Below the pieces are notes generated by a model. The model was not told the DNA's origin, ran no database searches, and saw only the letters and a list, made by a program, of their open reading frames with translations. A DNA stretch of 64,000 bases from the NCBI GenBank assembly GCA_003162475.1, contig PMOI01000004.1, positions 316,049-380,048 on the forward strand. Reading direction: 5' to 3'. The stretch is from Acidimicrobiaceae bacterium (GTDB lineage Bacteria; Actinomycetota; Acidimicrobiia; Acidimicrobiales; RAAP-2). Both the position numbers and the translations under genes were made by a program. Below, piece by piece: positions 25,974-35,767 of the stretch (the stretch's first letter is position 1; every line of letters starts with the position of its first letter).

Positions 25974-27623
25974 ATGAAACTTGCTCGGTGGCTTATGGGA
26001 CTAGGGATTATGGCGACTTTGTTCACCGTGAGCTCCCCGATGGCGAATGCCGCTGGGAATTCCCAGCAAAAGAATTACCTCCTGATCGGCACCGATACGG
26101 GCGTCGATTCCCTGAACCCCCTGGTCGGACTGGCCCAAGACTCGTACAACATGTGGGAGCAGATCTATCCCCAACTCGTCCAGTACAACCCGAAAGGCCT
26201 TTCGTTTGTGGCTGACTTCGGGAAATCATGGACTCACTCGGCCAATGAACTGACCTGGACCTTCCAGACCACCCCGAACGCGAAGTGGTCCGATGGCAAA
26301 CCGTTGACGGCGAAAGATGTCGCTTGGACCTACAACACGATCATCAAATTCAAGGCGTCCTCAACTGCCTCCTTGGCGGGTGGTGTCACGAACATGGCGA
26401 GCGCAGTAGCCACCAGTTCGAACACTGTGGTGATCAAGTATTCGAAGCCCACGTCTGACGTGCTCGCGAACCTTCAGCAACTTCCGATCCTGCCCGAGCA
26501 CGTGTGGGCGAAGTACGCGGTGGGAAAAGGTGCCGGCCTTAAGACGTTCCCGAACAAGCCGACTCCGGGTAACCCTGTGGTCTCCGGTGGTCCCTTCATG
26601 AACACGTCGTTCGTGTTGAACCAGCAAGCGATCTTCTTGGCCAACCCGAACTTCTACGGACCCAAGCCGCATATCAGTGGTTTTGGTCTCCAAGTGTTCT
26701 CGAATGACGACGCCATGGTTGAGGCGCTGAAAACTGGGCAAATCGACGCCATTGAGAACGTGCCGGTTACGTCAGTGAAAGTGATCAAGGCTGCGGGATT
26801 CGACGTCTACGTCGGACCGAGTCTGACGTGGCGCGATCTCATCATCAATCCAGTTCAAAATAAGACGACCGACCGCGAACTCCTCAATCCCAATGTCCGC
26901 AAAGCGTTTGAGTACGCGGTCGACCGCAAGACGATCGTCAAAACGGCGTGGCTCGGTTACGCAACGCCGGCCGCCAGTGCCATTCCACCGGCAACGGGAA
27001 TTTGGCACGATCCCGCCATTCAACCGCTGCCCTTCAATCTGACGTTGGCTAACCAGCTTCTCGATCAAGCTGGTTACAAGAAGGGATCCAACGGTATCCG
27101 GACTGCGAACGGTCATCCGATGAGCTACCAAGTCATCTTTTCGAGTGACCAGAATGGTCCAGGGGACCGAGCATTTCAAATCATACAAACTGATTTTCGA
27201 AAGATCGGTGTGCAACTCACTCAGCAGGTGTTGGACCCGGCGGCGACTCAGACAGCGATTACCGCCAACAACTACCGCACCTACAACTTGGCGATGTGGT
27301 TTTGGGTGCCGCTGATTGACCCCAGTCTGATGATTTCTGCGTACACGTGTGGTCAATACGACTCTTGGAATGACAGCGGTCTCTGCACTCCGGCTTTGGA
27401 CAAGCTCTATCAAGAACAGTCGAGCGCTCTCAGCTTGAAAGAGCGAGTGAAGCTCGTGTACCAGGCGCAAGTGATGATCTACAACTCGAGGGCCGAGATT
27501 GCTCTGGTCAACAACGACGTCATTGACGCCTGGAGTAGCAAGTGGACGGGGTTTGTCGAGACGCCGCAGGGATTCTTCAATCAGCTCTCCAAAATAGATC
27601 TTGAGCAAGTACGCCTGAAGTGA
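25974..27623 (+). CDS. ABC transporter substrate-binding protein, family 5 (DppA/OppA-like)
   Basis: The 549-residue secreted protein starts at the ATG at 25974, four bases after an AAAAGGGGGG site. Residues 1-27 form a Sec signal (MKLARWLMGLGIMATLF...MANAA) without a lipobox cysteine. The mature part has SBP_bac_5 features: WTFQTTPNAKWSDGKPLTAKDVAWTY is the usual N-lobe segment, and NVRKAFEYAVDRKTIVKTAW the hinge region. With the permease and ATPase genes at 32807-36804 on the same strand it forms a complete peptide-type importer. Five enzyme or regulator genes separate them, which implies that the cargo is processed by those enzymes. The ligand is unknown. Confidence 0.9.
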   Translation: MKLARWLMGLGIMATLFTVSSPMANAAGNSQQKNYLLIGTDTGVDSLNPLVGLAQDSYNMWEQIYPQLVQYNPKGLSFVADFGKSWTHSANELTWTFQTTPNAKWSDGKPLTAKDVAWTYNTIIKFKASSTASLAGGVTNMASAVATSSNTVVIKYSKPTSDVLANLQQLPILPEHVWAKYAVGKGAGLKTFPNKPTPGNPVVSGGPFMNTSFVLNQQAIFLANPNFYGPKPHISGFGLQVFSNDDAMVEALKTGQIDAIENVPVTSVKVIKAAGFDVYVGPSLTWRDLIINPVQNKTTDRELLNPNVRKAFEYAVDRKTIVKTAWLGYATPAASAIPPATGIWHDPAIQPLPFNLTLANQLLDQAGYKKGSNGIRTANGHPMSYQVIFSSDQNGPGDRAFQIIQTDFRKIGVQLTQQVLDPAATQTAITANNYRTYNLAMWFWVPLIDPSLMISAYTCGQYDSWNDSGLCTPALDKLYQEQSSALSLKERVKLVYQAQVMIYNSRAEIALVNNDVIDAWSSKWTGFVETPQGFFNQLSKIDLEQVRLK

Positions 27624-27741
27624 GCTTTAGGCGGCAAAACGTAGTCAAAATGCACATGATGTTTGAGTCGACGCGGTGTCTTCACGCGTGGTGTCGAGCA
27701 CTCACTCCCCAGCACGGCCTTGAACAGGAACGAAACTGCCT

Positions 27742-29028
27742 ATGACGTTGCCAACAGAGCTACAACCTCGCGCGATCCCAGAACTCGTGAGCGAATACAT
27801 TTCGGTGACACCAAAGTCGCGTGCCCTCCACGAGCGTCTCTCGAAGTCCCTCGCCGGTGGGGAGACTCGTGTGGTTACTCACTTCGAGCCCTACCCGATC
27901 GCCATAGCGTCAGCGGAAGGGCCTCGACTAGTCGATTATGACGACAATACGTACATTGACCTGGTGAACAACATGGCCTCGTTGGTGCATGGACATCGGT
28001 ATCCACCCGTCGTAGAGGCAGTGGCCGAAGCGATGCAACTGCTCGGAACGGTGCAGGCCGGTAGTCATCGTTACCTGGTGGATTTCTCCGAACTCCTGGT
28101 GGAGAGGTACCCGGCGTTCGAACGAGTCCGATTTACGAATTCGGCCTCCGAGGCGGCCATACTCGCGCTGCGCATCGCTCGACGTGCCACCGGCCGAGAA
28201 AAGCTGGTGATCTTCGACGGTGCCTACCACGGTATGGGAAGTGAGTTCAATGACGCTCATCCCAACGTTGTCAAAGTTCCTTTCAATCAGCCGACGGCTC
28301 TAGCGGACGCCGTCGACGAGACAGTCGGTGTGGTGATGGTGGAGTCGTTCCTCGGTCACGCGGGAGTAGTTCCGCCCGCACCTGAGTTTCTGCACACCGT
28401 TCAAAACATTGCTGAATCGGCGGGCGCACTCTTCGTACTCGACGAGACGCAGTCACTGCGGAACGACTATCACGCCCACCACGGTGCGGCCGGTCTGCGA
28501 CCTTCGATGGTCATCATGGGTAAGAGCATCGGCGGCGGTCTCCCGGTCGGCGTCTTGGGCGGCCGGGCGGATCTGGTGGAGCTGGCGAGCGCGAGCCGCC
28601 CAGACGGACTGAGGCATTCGGGCACCTTCAACGGCAATGTCTTGACAACCGCCGCCGGGTTTCAGGCAGTGGTCGCCCTCTCTCCGAGCGCGATTGCCAC
28701 CTTGAACTCTCGTGCCGCGCATCTCGCCCAACAGCTAGAGATCGAGGGCCGTCGACTGGGCCTGCCGATTTCGGTCACTCGCTCGGGATCGACCATGTGT
28801 GTTCATTTTAGGGACACGGCACCCACGAACGCGGCCGAGGCCCTCGCGCGTAACGACTTCGCCAGGTGGTTTCATATTGCGGCGATGCTTGAAGGGGTCT
28901 GTACGATTCGAGGTGGCAGACTCAACCTCTCGACGGTTCTCAGCGACGCCGACATGCGAACAGTCGAAGGTGCATTGTGTCGCGCACTTGCTCGGTTGGC
29001 GGAAATGGATGTGGCGGACGGATGTTGA
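27742..29028 (+). CDS. Class III aminotransferase (glutamate-1-semialdehyde aminotransferase-like)
   Basis: A 428-residue PLP enzyme with YIDLVNNMASLVHGHRYPP, NSASEAAILALRIARRATGREKL, IFDGAYHGMG, the cofactor-contacting FVLDETQSLR and the PLP lysine in IMGKSIGGGLPVG. It groups with the GSA-aminomutase-like class III proteins often found in catabolic clusters rather than with heme synthesis. It probably moves an amino group from an omega-amino or beta-amino acid to a keto acid, producing an aldehyde or keto acid that the aldehyde dehydrogenase at 24269 could oxidise. This pairing is inference. No clear ribosome site other than GGAACG is seen. Confidence 0.87.
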   Translation: MTLPTELQPRAIPELVSEYISVTPKSRALHERLSKSLAGGETRVVTHFEPYPIAIASAEGPRLVDYDDNTYIDLVNNMASLVHGHRYPPVVEAVAEAMQLLGTVQAGSHRYLVDFSELLVERYPAFERVRFTNSASEAAILALRIARRATGREKLVIFDGAYHGMGSEFNDAHPNVVKVPFNQPTALADAVDETVGVVMVESFLGHAGVVPPAPEFLHTVQNIAESAGALFVLDETQSLRNDYHAHHGAAGLRPSMVIMGKSIGGGLPVGVLGGRADLVELASASRPDGLRHSGTFNGNVLTTAAGFQAVVALSPSAIATLNSRAAHLAQQLEIEGRRLGLPISVTRSGSTMCVHFRDTAPTNAAEALARNDFARWFHIAAMLEGVCTIRGGRLNLSTVLSDADMRTVEGALCRALARLAEMDVADGC

Positions 29029-29133
29029 CTTGCCGGGACGCACTCTTCGAGCAGAGGCGTCGACATTGCGTGGATGACCGGTGCTTCTGGAGCGCTACGG
29101 TTTGTCAAGATCGAAGACGACCAGAGGTGCAGT

Positions 29134-30147
29134 GTGGATACGCACTCTGAAGCGTCATTGTCGCGAGCAGAAGGCGCTCCGTCATCGTACGCAGAGCTCC
29201 GATTGCTGTTGCAAGAGCGACTGCCCAACTTCTCAAGCGGTCAGAATCGGATTGCTCGCTTGTTGTTGAGTGACCCGGAGGGTTGCGCATTCTTTACGAT
29301 CGGAGAGACTGCGCGAAGGGCCGAGGTGCACGAATCATCGGTCGTGCGCTTTGCCACCGCCCTTGGTCTCGACGGATATCCGGGACTCCTAGAGCTCTGC
29401 CGCCAGCAGATTCGAGATCAAGCGCAGTTACTTCGCAGATTTGAAGAAGCACAAAGGCTCTCCGATACCGGTGACTTGCTGACGATGATGGCCGTCTACG
29501 ACCAACGTAATTTGGCTCGGACCTACGCGCTCATCGACAGGGATTCGTGGCGACGCGCGGTCGGGTTCTTAACGGAAGCTCCCGCAGTTCACGTGATCGG
29601 AATGAAGAAGTGTTTCGCCCCGGCGTATCTGCTGACGTATCTCTTGCACCTCGTTCGACGCAACGTCCAGCAACTGTCGTCGGGATCAGGTCTGCTGGTG
29701 GACCAACTTCGTGACGTCGGCACCTCCGACGTGCTGGTGGCCATTTCGATTCATCGCTACACGGTTGAAACGCTGCGTGTGCTGGCCTACGCACACGAGC
29801 GAGGTCTCAAGACGATCGTCCTCACTGATAATCCGGCGTCGCCGCTCGTTCCATACGCCGACGTTGTCATCTACGTCGAGACGAGCGGCGTGACGATCCT
29901 GCGATCGATCACCGCCTTCAACAGTGTCGTACAAGCGTTGGCCACTGAGGTGGCGGTCGGGCTGGGCACGCAAAGCCGGTCCGAGCTCCTACTCGACGAA
30001 GAGTTGCATCTCGCGTTTCACGAGTTTGTCGTCGAGACAGAGTTGTCGCCGAGCGTGACGCACTCTGACCAAGAGTTCGTTGCGCCCACGCCGAAGGCGC
30101 GATCTCGTGCGAAGCGGGTCGACCCATTGACGGACGACCGGGACTAG
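29134..30147 (+). CDS. MurR/RpiR-family transcriptional regulator (HTH_6 + SIS domain)
   Basis: I place the start at the GTG at 29134, six bases after AGAGG, giving 337 residues. An ATG at 29074 would add 20 residues but lacks a ribosome site. The N-terminal part is an RpiR helix-turn-helix (SGQNRIARLLLSDPEGCAFFTIGETARRAEV...SVVRFATALGLDGYPGL). The C-terminal half is a SIS domain (VHVIGMKKCFAPAYLLTYLLH...VLVAISIHRYTVETLRVLAYA). SIS domains bind phosphosugars in the best-known members, but many RpiR proteins in peptide or amine clusters respond to other ligands. It sits inside the transporter operon and probably controls it. Confidence 0.88.
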   Translation: MDTHSEASLSRAEGAPSSYAELRLLLQERLPNFSSGQNRIARLLLSDPEGCAFFTIGETARRAEVHESSVVRFATALGLDGYPGLLELCRQQIRDQAQLLRRFEEAQRLSDTGDLLTMMAVYDQRNLARTYALIDRDSWRRAVGFLTEAPAVHVIGMKKCFAPAYLLTYLLHLVRRNVQQLSSGSGLLVDQLRDVGTSDVLVAISIHRYTVETLRVLAYAHERGLKTIVLTDNPASPLVPYADVVIYVETSGVTILRSITAFNSVVQALATEVAVGLGTQSRSELLLDEELHLAFHEFVVETELSPSVTHSDQEFVAPTPKARSRAKRVDPLTDDRD

Positions 30148-30209
30148 CAGGAAGTCGGCATGAGACGAAGCAAAACCCATCGACGTCACTCTGAGTGGAC
30201 GTACGGACG

Positions 30210-31346
30210 ATGAATTCGGTCATTGAAGAGAAGTGGATCGGCGATGTCCGATGGTTGGTCGCGACCGGAACGCGAGAGGCGGTCTTTCACGCGCTCGGTG
30301 AACACGCACGCGCAGATATCTCGTCGCTCATTGCGGCGCTGCCGGAGTTGGCAGTCCTCAGGGCATCGGTTGATGGTCCCCGCGGTGAGCAGTTTCACGC
30401 GATCGTCGAAGCAAGCCGCCAGGCGTTTCCGGTTGAGTTTCGCGAATTGGAAGGTCTGGCCGAAGGATCCGGCGTGGGTCTTCACGATCTCTTGTTGTTG
30501 ACCCTTCGCGGCGATCTCGAAGGTCACGACGTCCATGGGTGCAGTGAATTCGGCTGGACTGACGGTCAAAGAGCCTTGCTCGGGCACAACGAAGACGGTG
30601 ATCCTCGACTCGACGGAGCTTGCTCGCTGTTGACGCTGCACATTGACGGGGAGCCCGCCGTGGTCACCTGGTGGTATCCGGGCTTCCTCCCGGGCAATAC
30701 GTACACACTCAATGAACACGGCTTGGTGTGGGGCGTCGATACCATTCACATGGCCAGTCCCCACACGGCACCGGGCAGGGCGTTCGTGGCGCGCGGCCTG
30801 CAGAGAGTCGCCACGCTCGACGGTGTGGTTGCCTTCCTAGAAGAGCATCCGGTCGCTGGTGCGTTTACTTACGTCGCGGGCCAGATGGGAAGCGCACGAC
30901 TTCTGAGCGTTGAGCACGCGGGCGACCGCGTTGCTGTCCTCGAGTCCGCACAAAGTCCCGGTGTTATCTGGCATACGAATCACCTCTGTCAACTACCCGA
31001 TTCGCTCAATAACGCCTCCTCGGACAGCCTGACCCGCGGAGCGGTGCTCAGTCGTATCACCGAAGCGCCAGAGGATCCCTCGGTTGCGTGGTTGCTGGAG
31101 ATCTTGACGGGGGCCGTTCCCCCCGTAGGCGTTCGGGCGGAGGGCACCGACATCACGCTGTGCACGTTCGTGGCTGATCTCGAAGCCCGCACCATCACTC
31201 TTCTTCAGCACGGAGGCGAGGCGGTCACACTGAGCGCAGCGGAACTCCTGCTCGGGGAGAGCCAACTTGCCGCAAGCCCAGTCTCCAACGTCGCCATCGA
31301 AAACGACTGTACCCAACAACTACCCGGAGGAATGAATGACGATTGA
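30210..31346 (+). CDS. C45-family autoproteolytic amidase/acyltransferase (isopenicillin-N acyltransferase-like)
   Basis: The protein of about 378 residues (ATG at 30210; a GTG at 30195 would add five) belongs to the acyl-CoA:6-APA acyltransferase group of Ntn hydrolases. The proenzyme would cut itself before the cysteine of VHGCSEFG (about residue 111), making it the new N-terminal nucleophile. LLGHNEDGDP and the downstream VVTWWYPGFLPGNTYTLNEHGLVW are typical. These enzymes hydrolyse or exchange acyl groups on amino compounds. Between a peptide-binding protein, an aminotransferase and an M24 hydrolase, an amide-cleaving role fits. It overlaps the next gene by 11 bases. Despite the family name there is no sign of beta-lactam biosynthesis here. 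Confidence 0.85.
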   Translation: MNSVIEEKWIGDVRWLVATGTREAVFHALGEHARADISSLIAALPELAVLRASVDGPRGEQFHAIVEASRQAFPVEFRELEGLAEGSGVGLHDLLLLTLRGDLEGHDVHGCSEFGWTDGQRALLGHNEDGDPRLDGACSLLTLHIDGEPAVVTWWYPGFLPGNTYTLNEHGLVWGVDTIHMASPHTAPGRAFVARGLQRVATLDGVVAFLEEHPVAGAFTYVAGQMGSARLLSVEHAGDRVAVLESAQSPGVIWHTNHLCQLPDSLNNASSDSLTRGAVLSRITEAPEDPSVAWLLEILTGAVPPVGVRAEGTDITLCTFVADLEARTITLLQHGGEAVTLSAAELLLGESQLAASPVSNVAIENDCTQQLPGGMNDD

Positions 31347-32598
31347 TCAGAAAGCACACGCGAGTAACAAGGACGTCTTTTTGGAGACGAGCAATCCAGA
31401 GACCCTTGTGCCGTTCTCATTCCAGGAGTACAAGACGCGATTGAATCGTATTCGCGCCAAAATGGAAGAGGCGGGACTCGACGTACTGTTTCTTTCGGCG
31501 CCCGAGAGCATCTGTTACGTGAGTGGACATCAGTCGACCTGGTACCAAGGCCAGGCTCCAACCGAGTGGTACCCCGGGAGCGGAATCGCGATTCATGTCG
31601 ACACCGACGAGCCCATACATTTCGAATCCGAAGATGAATTCACCTTGACAAAGGTCGGTTCCATTTCGCGCAACGTGAAGATCAGACGCCATGTTGACGA
31701 CACGTCGAGCTGGGCCGATTTCATCGTTGCCGAGTTGACGGCCACGGGATGGCTGAAAGGTCGGATTGGTCTCGAAATGTGGAGCTCGAGGCCCAACCGA
31801 GGCTACAGCGAGGTGTTTCAAGCGGCCTTGATGGCTGGTGGCGCCAGCGTCGTGGACGCCACCAGGGTCGTACGAGGAGTTCGCAATATCAAGTCGCCAC
31901 AGGAACTCGCCTACGTCCGCACAGCTCAGAAGATCGCCGATATCGGCATGAGGGCTGCCATGAAGTATCTTCGCGCCGGTGTCACTGAGTTGGACGTCGC
32001 CGCGGAGGTGACGTACGCCATGGCGAAAGCAGGCGGGGAGACCGCGGGGATACCGACGGTCGTGGCTTCCGGGCCTCGGAGTTCCGTTTTGCACGGCCTC
32101 CCGTCGAGGCGTGTCATCACCCCCGGCGACATCGTCAACGTCGATCTTCATGGGGTGTACAACCGCTATCACGCTGGAATGGCGCGCTGTTTCTCAATCG
32201 GTGAGCCTCGACCTAACGTGAGAGCGCACATTGAAAAGATGGTGACCGGCGTGGGGCTGGTGGCGGATCTCATCCGACCCTCTCTCCCCGCGCATGAGCT
32301 TCTCCACGCGGTGAAGGCTTACTACGAAGAAGTAGGTATCTGGGAAGATAGGTGGTGGGTCGGTGGCTATGAATTAGGCATCGCGTTCCCACCCGACACC
32401 GTGGGAGAGTTCTACTACGAATTCGAACGTGAGCCGGGCGACAAAGCCTTTGTGCCCGGGATTGTCTGCAACTACGAATCGAACTTCTATCTGCCCGATC
32501 AAGCGGGAATGGCAGTAATGACGCACACCATGGCCTTCACCGACGACTCCGCGGAGTTTCTCCACCGGATCCCGTTGAAATTGGAAGTTGTGGAGTAA
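31336..32598 (+). CDS. M24-family creatinase/ectoine hydrolase-like protein
   Basis: A 420-residue pita-bread protein with an N-terminal creatinase domain (about 30-165) and a C-terminal M24 domain. The metal site of active aminopeptidases is not kept. The first Asp remains in VNVDLHG, but the D-x-TR position reads YHAGMAR and the HGIGxxxHE region reads GGYELGIAFPPDTVGE. Creatinase works without metal, and ectoine hydrolase DoeA has a similar G-Y-x-x-G-x-x-PP-x-x-GE stretch. It therefore probably hydrolyses an amidine, cyclic or C-N bond of a small molecule rather than a peptide. The start ATG has GGAGG six bases upstream and overlaps the C45 gene. The substrate is unknown. Confidence 0.82.
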   Translation: MTIDQKAHASNKDVFLETSNPETLVPFSFQEYKTRLNRIRAKMEEAGLDVLFLSAPESICYVSGHQSTWYQGQAPTEWYPGSGIAIHVDTDEPIHFESEDEFTLTKVGSISRNVKIRRHVDDTSSWADFIVAELTATGWLKGRIGLEMWSSRPNRGYSEVFQAALMAGGASVVDATRVVRGVRNIKSPQELAYVRTAQKIADIGMRAAMKYLRAGVTELDVAAEVTYAMAKAGGETAGIPTVVASGPRSSVLHGLPSRRVITPGDIVNVDLHGVYNRYHAGMARCFSIGEPRPNVRAHIEKMVTGVGLVADLIRPSLPAHELLHAVKAYYEEVGIWEDRWWVGGYELGIAFPPDTVGEFYYEFEREPGDKAFVPGIVCNYESNFYLPDQAGMAVMTHTMAFTDDSAEFLHRIPLKLEVVE

Positions 32599-32806
32599 CG
32601 ACAACTTGTCTTCCAACGTGATCCGAATGAAGTGGTGCTCTGCGCAGCGCGTGCGTGCATTGCGCGTGCTCGTTGACGCGAGGGTTCGCTCAATGAGCGA
32701 GAGGTACGAGGTCGACGATTCTCACTCCAAGGTGCAACCTTCAAGTGCTTCGCCGGTCATCGCGGAGCGACCTCGTGGATGTGACGGGAAACGCGGATGA
32801 CGAGCA

Positions 32807-33778
32807 ATGCGTAGTGCTGACTACGTGATCAAGCGATTGGCCTTCGCCTTGTTCACAATTTTCATGGCTATCACGATCAACTTCTTCTTGTTCCGGGTCA
32901 TTCCCGGAAGTGCCGTGACGGACCTGGCACGAGTGCCGAACGCGACCCCGCAGTTACGCCACGCGCTGACGGTGGAGTTCGGTCTCAACGATTCGAAACT
33001 GCACCAATATTTCACCTACCTGTGGCAGCTGGTTCATGGCAACATGGGCATCTCCTACGTCAATCAGCAACCTGTCTTTCCCCAGCTATTGAACGACTTG
33101 AAGAACACGATCCCCATGGTGACGATAGGGACCGTTGCGGCGATCATCATCGGCGTCTTCTTTGGAATCGTGTCGGCGTGGCGACGAGACTCAGCGGTCG
33201 ATCACGTCAGCACCAGCTTGGCGATCGCCTTTTACTCCTTCCCTCCGCAGTTCCTCGGCTTGGTGCTGCTCATCTTGTTCGCTGGGACGCTGCCGTCGAG
33301 TGGGATGGAGTACGCCCTGGCGGGAGTTTTCGGATCAGTGGGCTTTTGGTCGCGACTTCAAGACATCGGAATACACATGGTGCTCCCCGCCACGACGCTT
33401 TGTCTTACGCTCTACGGTGAGTTCACGCTGATCATGCGATCGTCGATGTTGGAGACGCTCGGCGAGGACTACGTGCTGACTGCTCGGGCCAAAGGACTTC
33501 GCAATGGCAAGATCGTCGTGCGCCACGCCCTCCGTAACGCCCTCTTGCCGATAGTGACGTTGGTCGCGATGTCGCTCGGCTGGATTATGGGCGGTGCCAT
33601 CATCATCGAGTTCATCTTCACGTGGCCCGGGATCGGATGGGCGATGTGGGAGGCCGTGAGCCAGCGTGATTACCCGATGCTCCAAGGTGGTTTTTTGATC
33701 CTGGCGATTGCTGTGGTTGGGTGTAATTTCATCGCGGACTTGGCGTACTTCAAGCTGGATCCGAGGGTCAGCGAATGA
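32807..33778 (+). CDS. ABC transporter permease, DppB-type
   Basis: The 323-residue inner-membrane protein has a DppB/OppB layout: an N-terminal transmembrane helix (LAFALFTIFMAITINFFLFRVIPG), a large extracellular part, then five more helices. The EAA loop that contacts the ATPase is EDYVLTARAKGLRNGKIVVRHALRNAL. The FTWPGIGWAMWEAV segment near the C-terminus is family-typical. It overlaps the next permease by four bases. It forms the translocation pore with the DppC-type protein for the ligand of the binding protein at 25974. Confidence 0.93.
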   Translation: MRSADYVIKRLAFALFTIFMAITINFFLFRVIPGSAVTDLARVPNATPQLRHALTVEFGLNDSKLHQYFTYLWQLVHGNMGISYVNQQPVFPQLLNDLKNTIPMVTIGTVAAIIIGVFFGIVSAWRRDSAVDHVSTSLAIAFYSFPPQFLGLVLLILFAGTLPSSGMEYALAGVFGSVGFWSRLQDIGIHMVLPATTLCLTLYGEFTLIMRSSMLETLGEDYVLTARAKGLRNGKIVVRHALRNALLPIVTLVAMSLGWIMGGAIIIEFIFTWPGIGWAMWEAVSQRDYPMLQGGFLILAIAVVGCNFIADLAYFKLDPRVSE

Positions 33779-34722
33779 GCATGCTGCTCCAAGAAGCAGC
33801 GGTGGGTCCGCTGCCAGAGGTGTCCCGTCGTCCTCTTCGAACTGTGCTGCGTCATCACAAGTCCGGGTTGATTGGCCTCGGAATCATTCTCTTCTTCATT
33901 GTGATCGCACTCGCCGCTCCAGTGTTGATGCCGTATTCGCCGACCGTGCAATCGTGCGCGGTGTTCGCGCCACCGTCGGCCAAGCACTGGTTCGGTTGTG
34001 ATGACGGCGGCATTGACTTGCTCAGCGAGATCATGCTGGGCGGCCGGATCTCTCTACTCATTGGCTTCGCCGCGACACTGGTCTCCATGGTGATCGGTGG
34101 TGGCGTAGGAATACTGTCGGGCTACTTTGGTCGATGGGTGGATATCGTGCTCATGAGGATCACCGACTATCTCTTGGTGATCCCGCCGCTAGCCTTCGCT
34201 CTCGTGGTGGCGGACGTGTGGGGACCGAGCGTGGTGCACGTCATCATTGTGATCGGGATACTCCAGTGGGCGCCGACGGCGCGGATCATTCGAGCTCAGG
34301 TGATGACCGTGAAAGAACGGGTCTACGTGAAGCGGGTGCGCGCCATGGGGGCGAGCGACACGCGGATCATCGCTCGACACGTGTTGCCACAGGTCGCTCC
34401 ACTGCTCGTGGCCAATACCGTGCTCACGGTGGCAGTCGCCATCTACCTTGAGACGACGCTCGCCTTTCTCGGTCTCGAAGATCCCTCAAGTGTCACGTGG
34501 GGAACGATTCTCCAACACGCTTTCGATCGAGCAGCGGTGAGCGCTGGTGCGTGGTGGACGATCGTGCCAGACGGCATCGCCATCTCGCTGTTGATCATGG
34601 GCTGTTTTCTGCTCGGGCGGGCAATTGAAGATGCACTCAATCCGAGGCTGAGGGTAGGTCACCTCTCGACCCGCCGCTGGAAGCTCCGTCCGCTTGTCGG
34701 TCTTGGGCCCGATGCCATATGA
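33775..34722 (+). CDS. ABC transporter permease, DppC-type
   Basis: This 315-residue membrane protein has the N-terminal OppC segment (LRTVLRHHKSGLIGLGIILFFIVIALAAPVLMPY), the HWFGCDDGGIDLLSEIMLGGRISLLIGFAAT motif, five or six transmembrane helices and the EAA loop ERVYVKRVRAMGASDTRIIARHVLPQ. It overlaps dppB by four bases. A GAGG-led ATPase gene follows after eight bases. It is the second pore subunit of the peptide-type importer. Confidence 0.93.
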   Translation: MSMLLQEAAVGPLPEVSRRPLRTVLRHHKSGLIGLGIILFFIVIALAAPVLMPYSPTVQSCAVFAPPSAKHWFGCDDGGIDLLSEIMLGGRISLLIGFAATLVSMVIGGGVGILSGYFGRWVDIVLMRITDYLLVIPPLAFALVVADVWGPSVVHVIIVIGILQWAPTARIIRAQVMTVKERVYVKRVRAMGASDTRIIARHVLPQVAPLLVANTVLTVAVAIYLETTLAFLGLEDPSSVTWGTILQHAFDRAAVSAGAWWTIVPDGIAISLLIMGCFLLGRAIEDALNPRLRVGHLSTRRWKLRPLVGLGPDAI

Positions 34723-34729
34723 GGAAACT

Positions 34730-35767
34730 ATGAGTCTTCTTGAGGTGCGCGATCTCCACGTGTGGTTCGAGTTACCCAACGGCACGGAGCTACACGCCGT
34801 TCAGGGCGTCAGCTTCGATCTTGACCACGGCGAACGGCTGGGTCTCGTCGGCGAATCGGGCTGCGGGAAGACGACCACAATTCTCGCCCTGATGGGTCTG
34901 TTCCCGCCTTCAGTTTCGGTGGCCGGTGAGGTCATTGTGAACGGGGAGAACATTTTGGGTAAGGGCGAGTCCTTGATTCGCGACTACCGGTGGAAAGAAC
35001 TCGCCATGGTCTTTCAAGGTGCCATGAACGCGTTGAATCCATTGATGACGGTGGGACGCCAGATCGTGGAGCCGATGGAGCTTCACGGCATCGCGTCGGG
35101 AGCCGCTGCTCGAAAGAGAGCGGGCGAACTTCTGGAGATGGTTGGTATCGCCGCGTCGGGTGCTGACCGCTACCCACACGAGTTCTCCGGCGGAATGCGC
35201 CAACGCGCGTCGATCGCGATGGGGCTGGCCTGCCAGCCGAAGATCCTCCTCGCCGATGAGCCAACGACGGCACTTGACGTCATGGTTCAGGCGCAGATTC
35301 TCGAGCTCTTGGTCGGGCTTTCGAACGAACTCGGATTGGCCCTTATCCTCGTCACGCACGATCTGCCGGTCGTGGCGCAGGTCTGCGAACGCGCGGCGGT
35401 CATGTACGCCGGCAAGATCATTGAGAATGGTACGACTGAGGACCTCTATCACCGACCGCGTCACCCCTACACGCGCCTTCTCTTTGCGACCACGCCGGAC
35501 CTCTATGACGACGACGACGTCATTTCAATCCCCGGCGTACCGCCGCGACTTGATCGCCAGATCGTGGGGTGCCCATTCCAACCTCGCTGCGACTCAGCGT
35601 TCGAGCGTTGCAGTTCCGAGCAACCGGCACTGAAGAGTCTCGACGTTGGACATTCGGCGGCCTGTCATCTGAACGACGTGCCGGTGAGCGTGACCGCCAA
35701 GCCTGAAAGCTCGCCCCGCAACGGGCAAGCCCTTGACGCCGTCGACGGCTCCGACGATGGGTCGTGA
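34730..35767 (+). CDS. ABC transporter ATP-binding protein, DppD-type
   Basis: From the ATG at 34730 (GAGG site) the protein has 345 residues. The frame continues upstream into the permease gene, but [13 protein letters not shown] is the normal beginning. It shows Walker [11 protein letters not shown], signature [12 protein letters not shown], Walker [12 protein letters not shown], the switch His in LVTHDLPVV, and the C-terminal oligopeptide-transporter extension with [15 protein letters not shown], which in some relatives holds an Fe-S or zinc site. It energises the permease pair and overlaps the next ATPase by four bases. Confidence 0.93.
   Translation: MSLLEVRDLHVWFELPNGTELHAVQGVSFDLDHGERLGLVGESGCGKTTTILALMGLFPPSVSVAGEVIVNGENILGKGESLIRDYRWKELAMVFQGAMNALNPLMTVGRQIVEPMELHGIASGAAARKRAGELLEMVGIAASGADRYPHEFSGGMRQRASIAMGLACQPKILLADEPTTALDVMVQAQILELLVGLSNELGLALILVTHDLPVVAQVCERAAVMYAGKIIENGTTEDLYHRPRHPYTRLLFATTPDLYDDDDVISIPGVPPRLDRQIVGCPFQPRCDSAFERCSSEQPALKSLDVGHSAACHLNDVPVSVTAKPESSPRNGQALDAVDGSDDGS

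Noticed and set aside
30195..31346. Possible beta-lactam biosynthesis gene suggested by the penicillin acyltransferase-like family
   Set aside because: No other beta-lactam genes are present. The surroundings are a catabolic transporter cluster, so a general C45 amidase is the better call.
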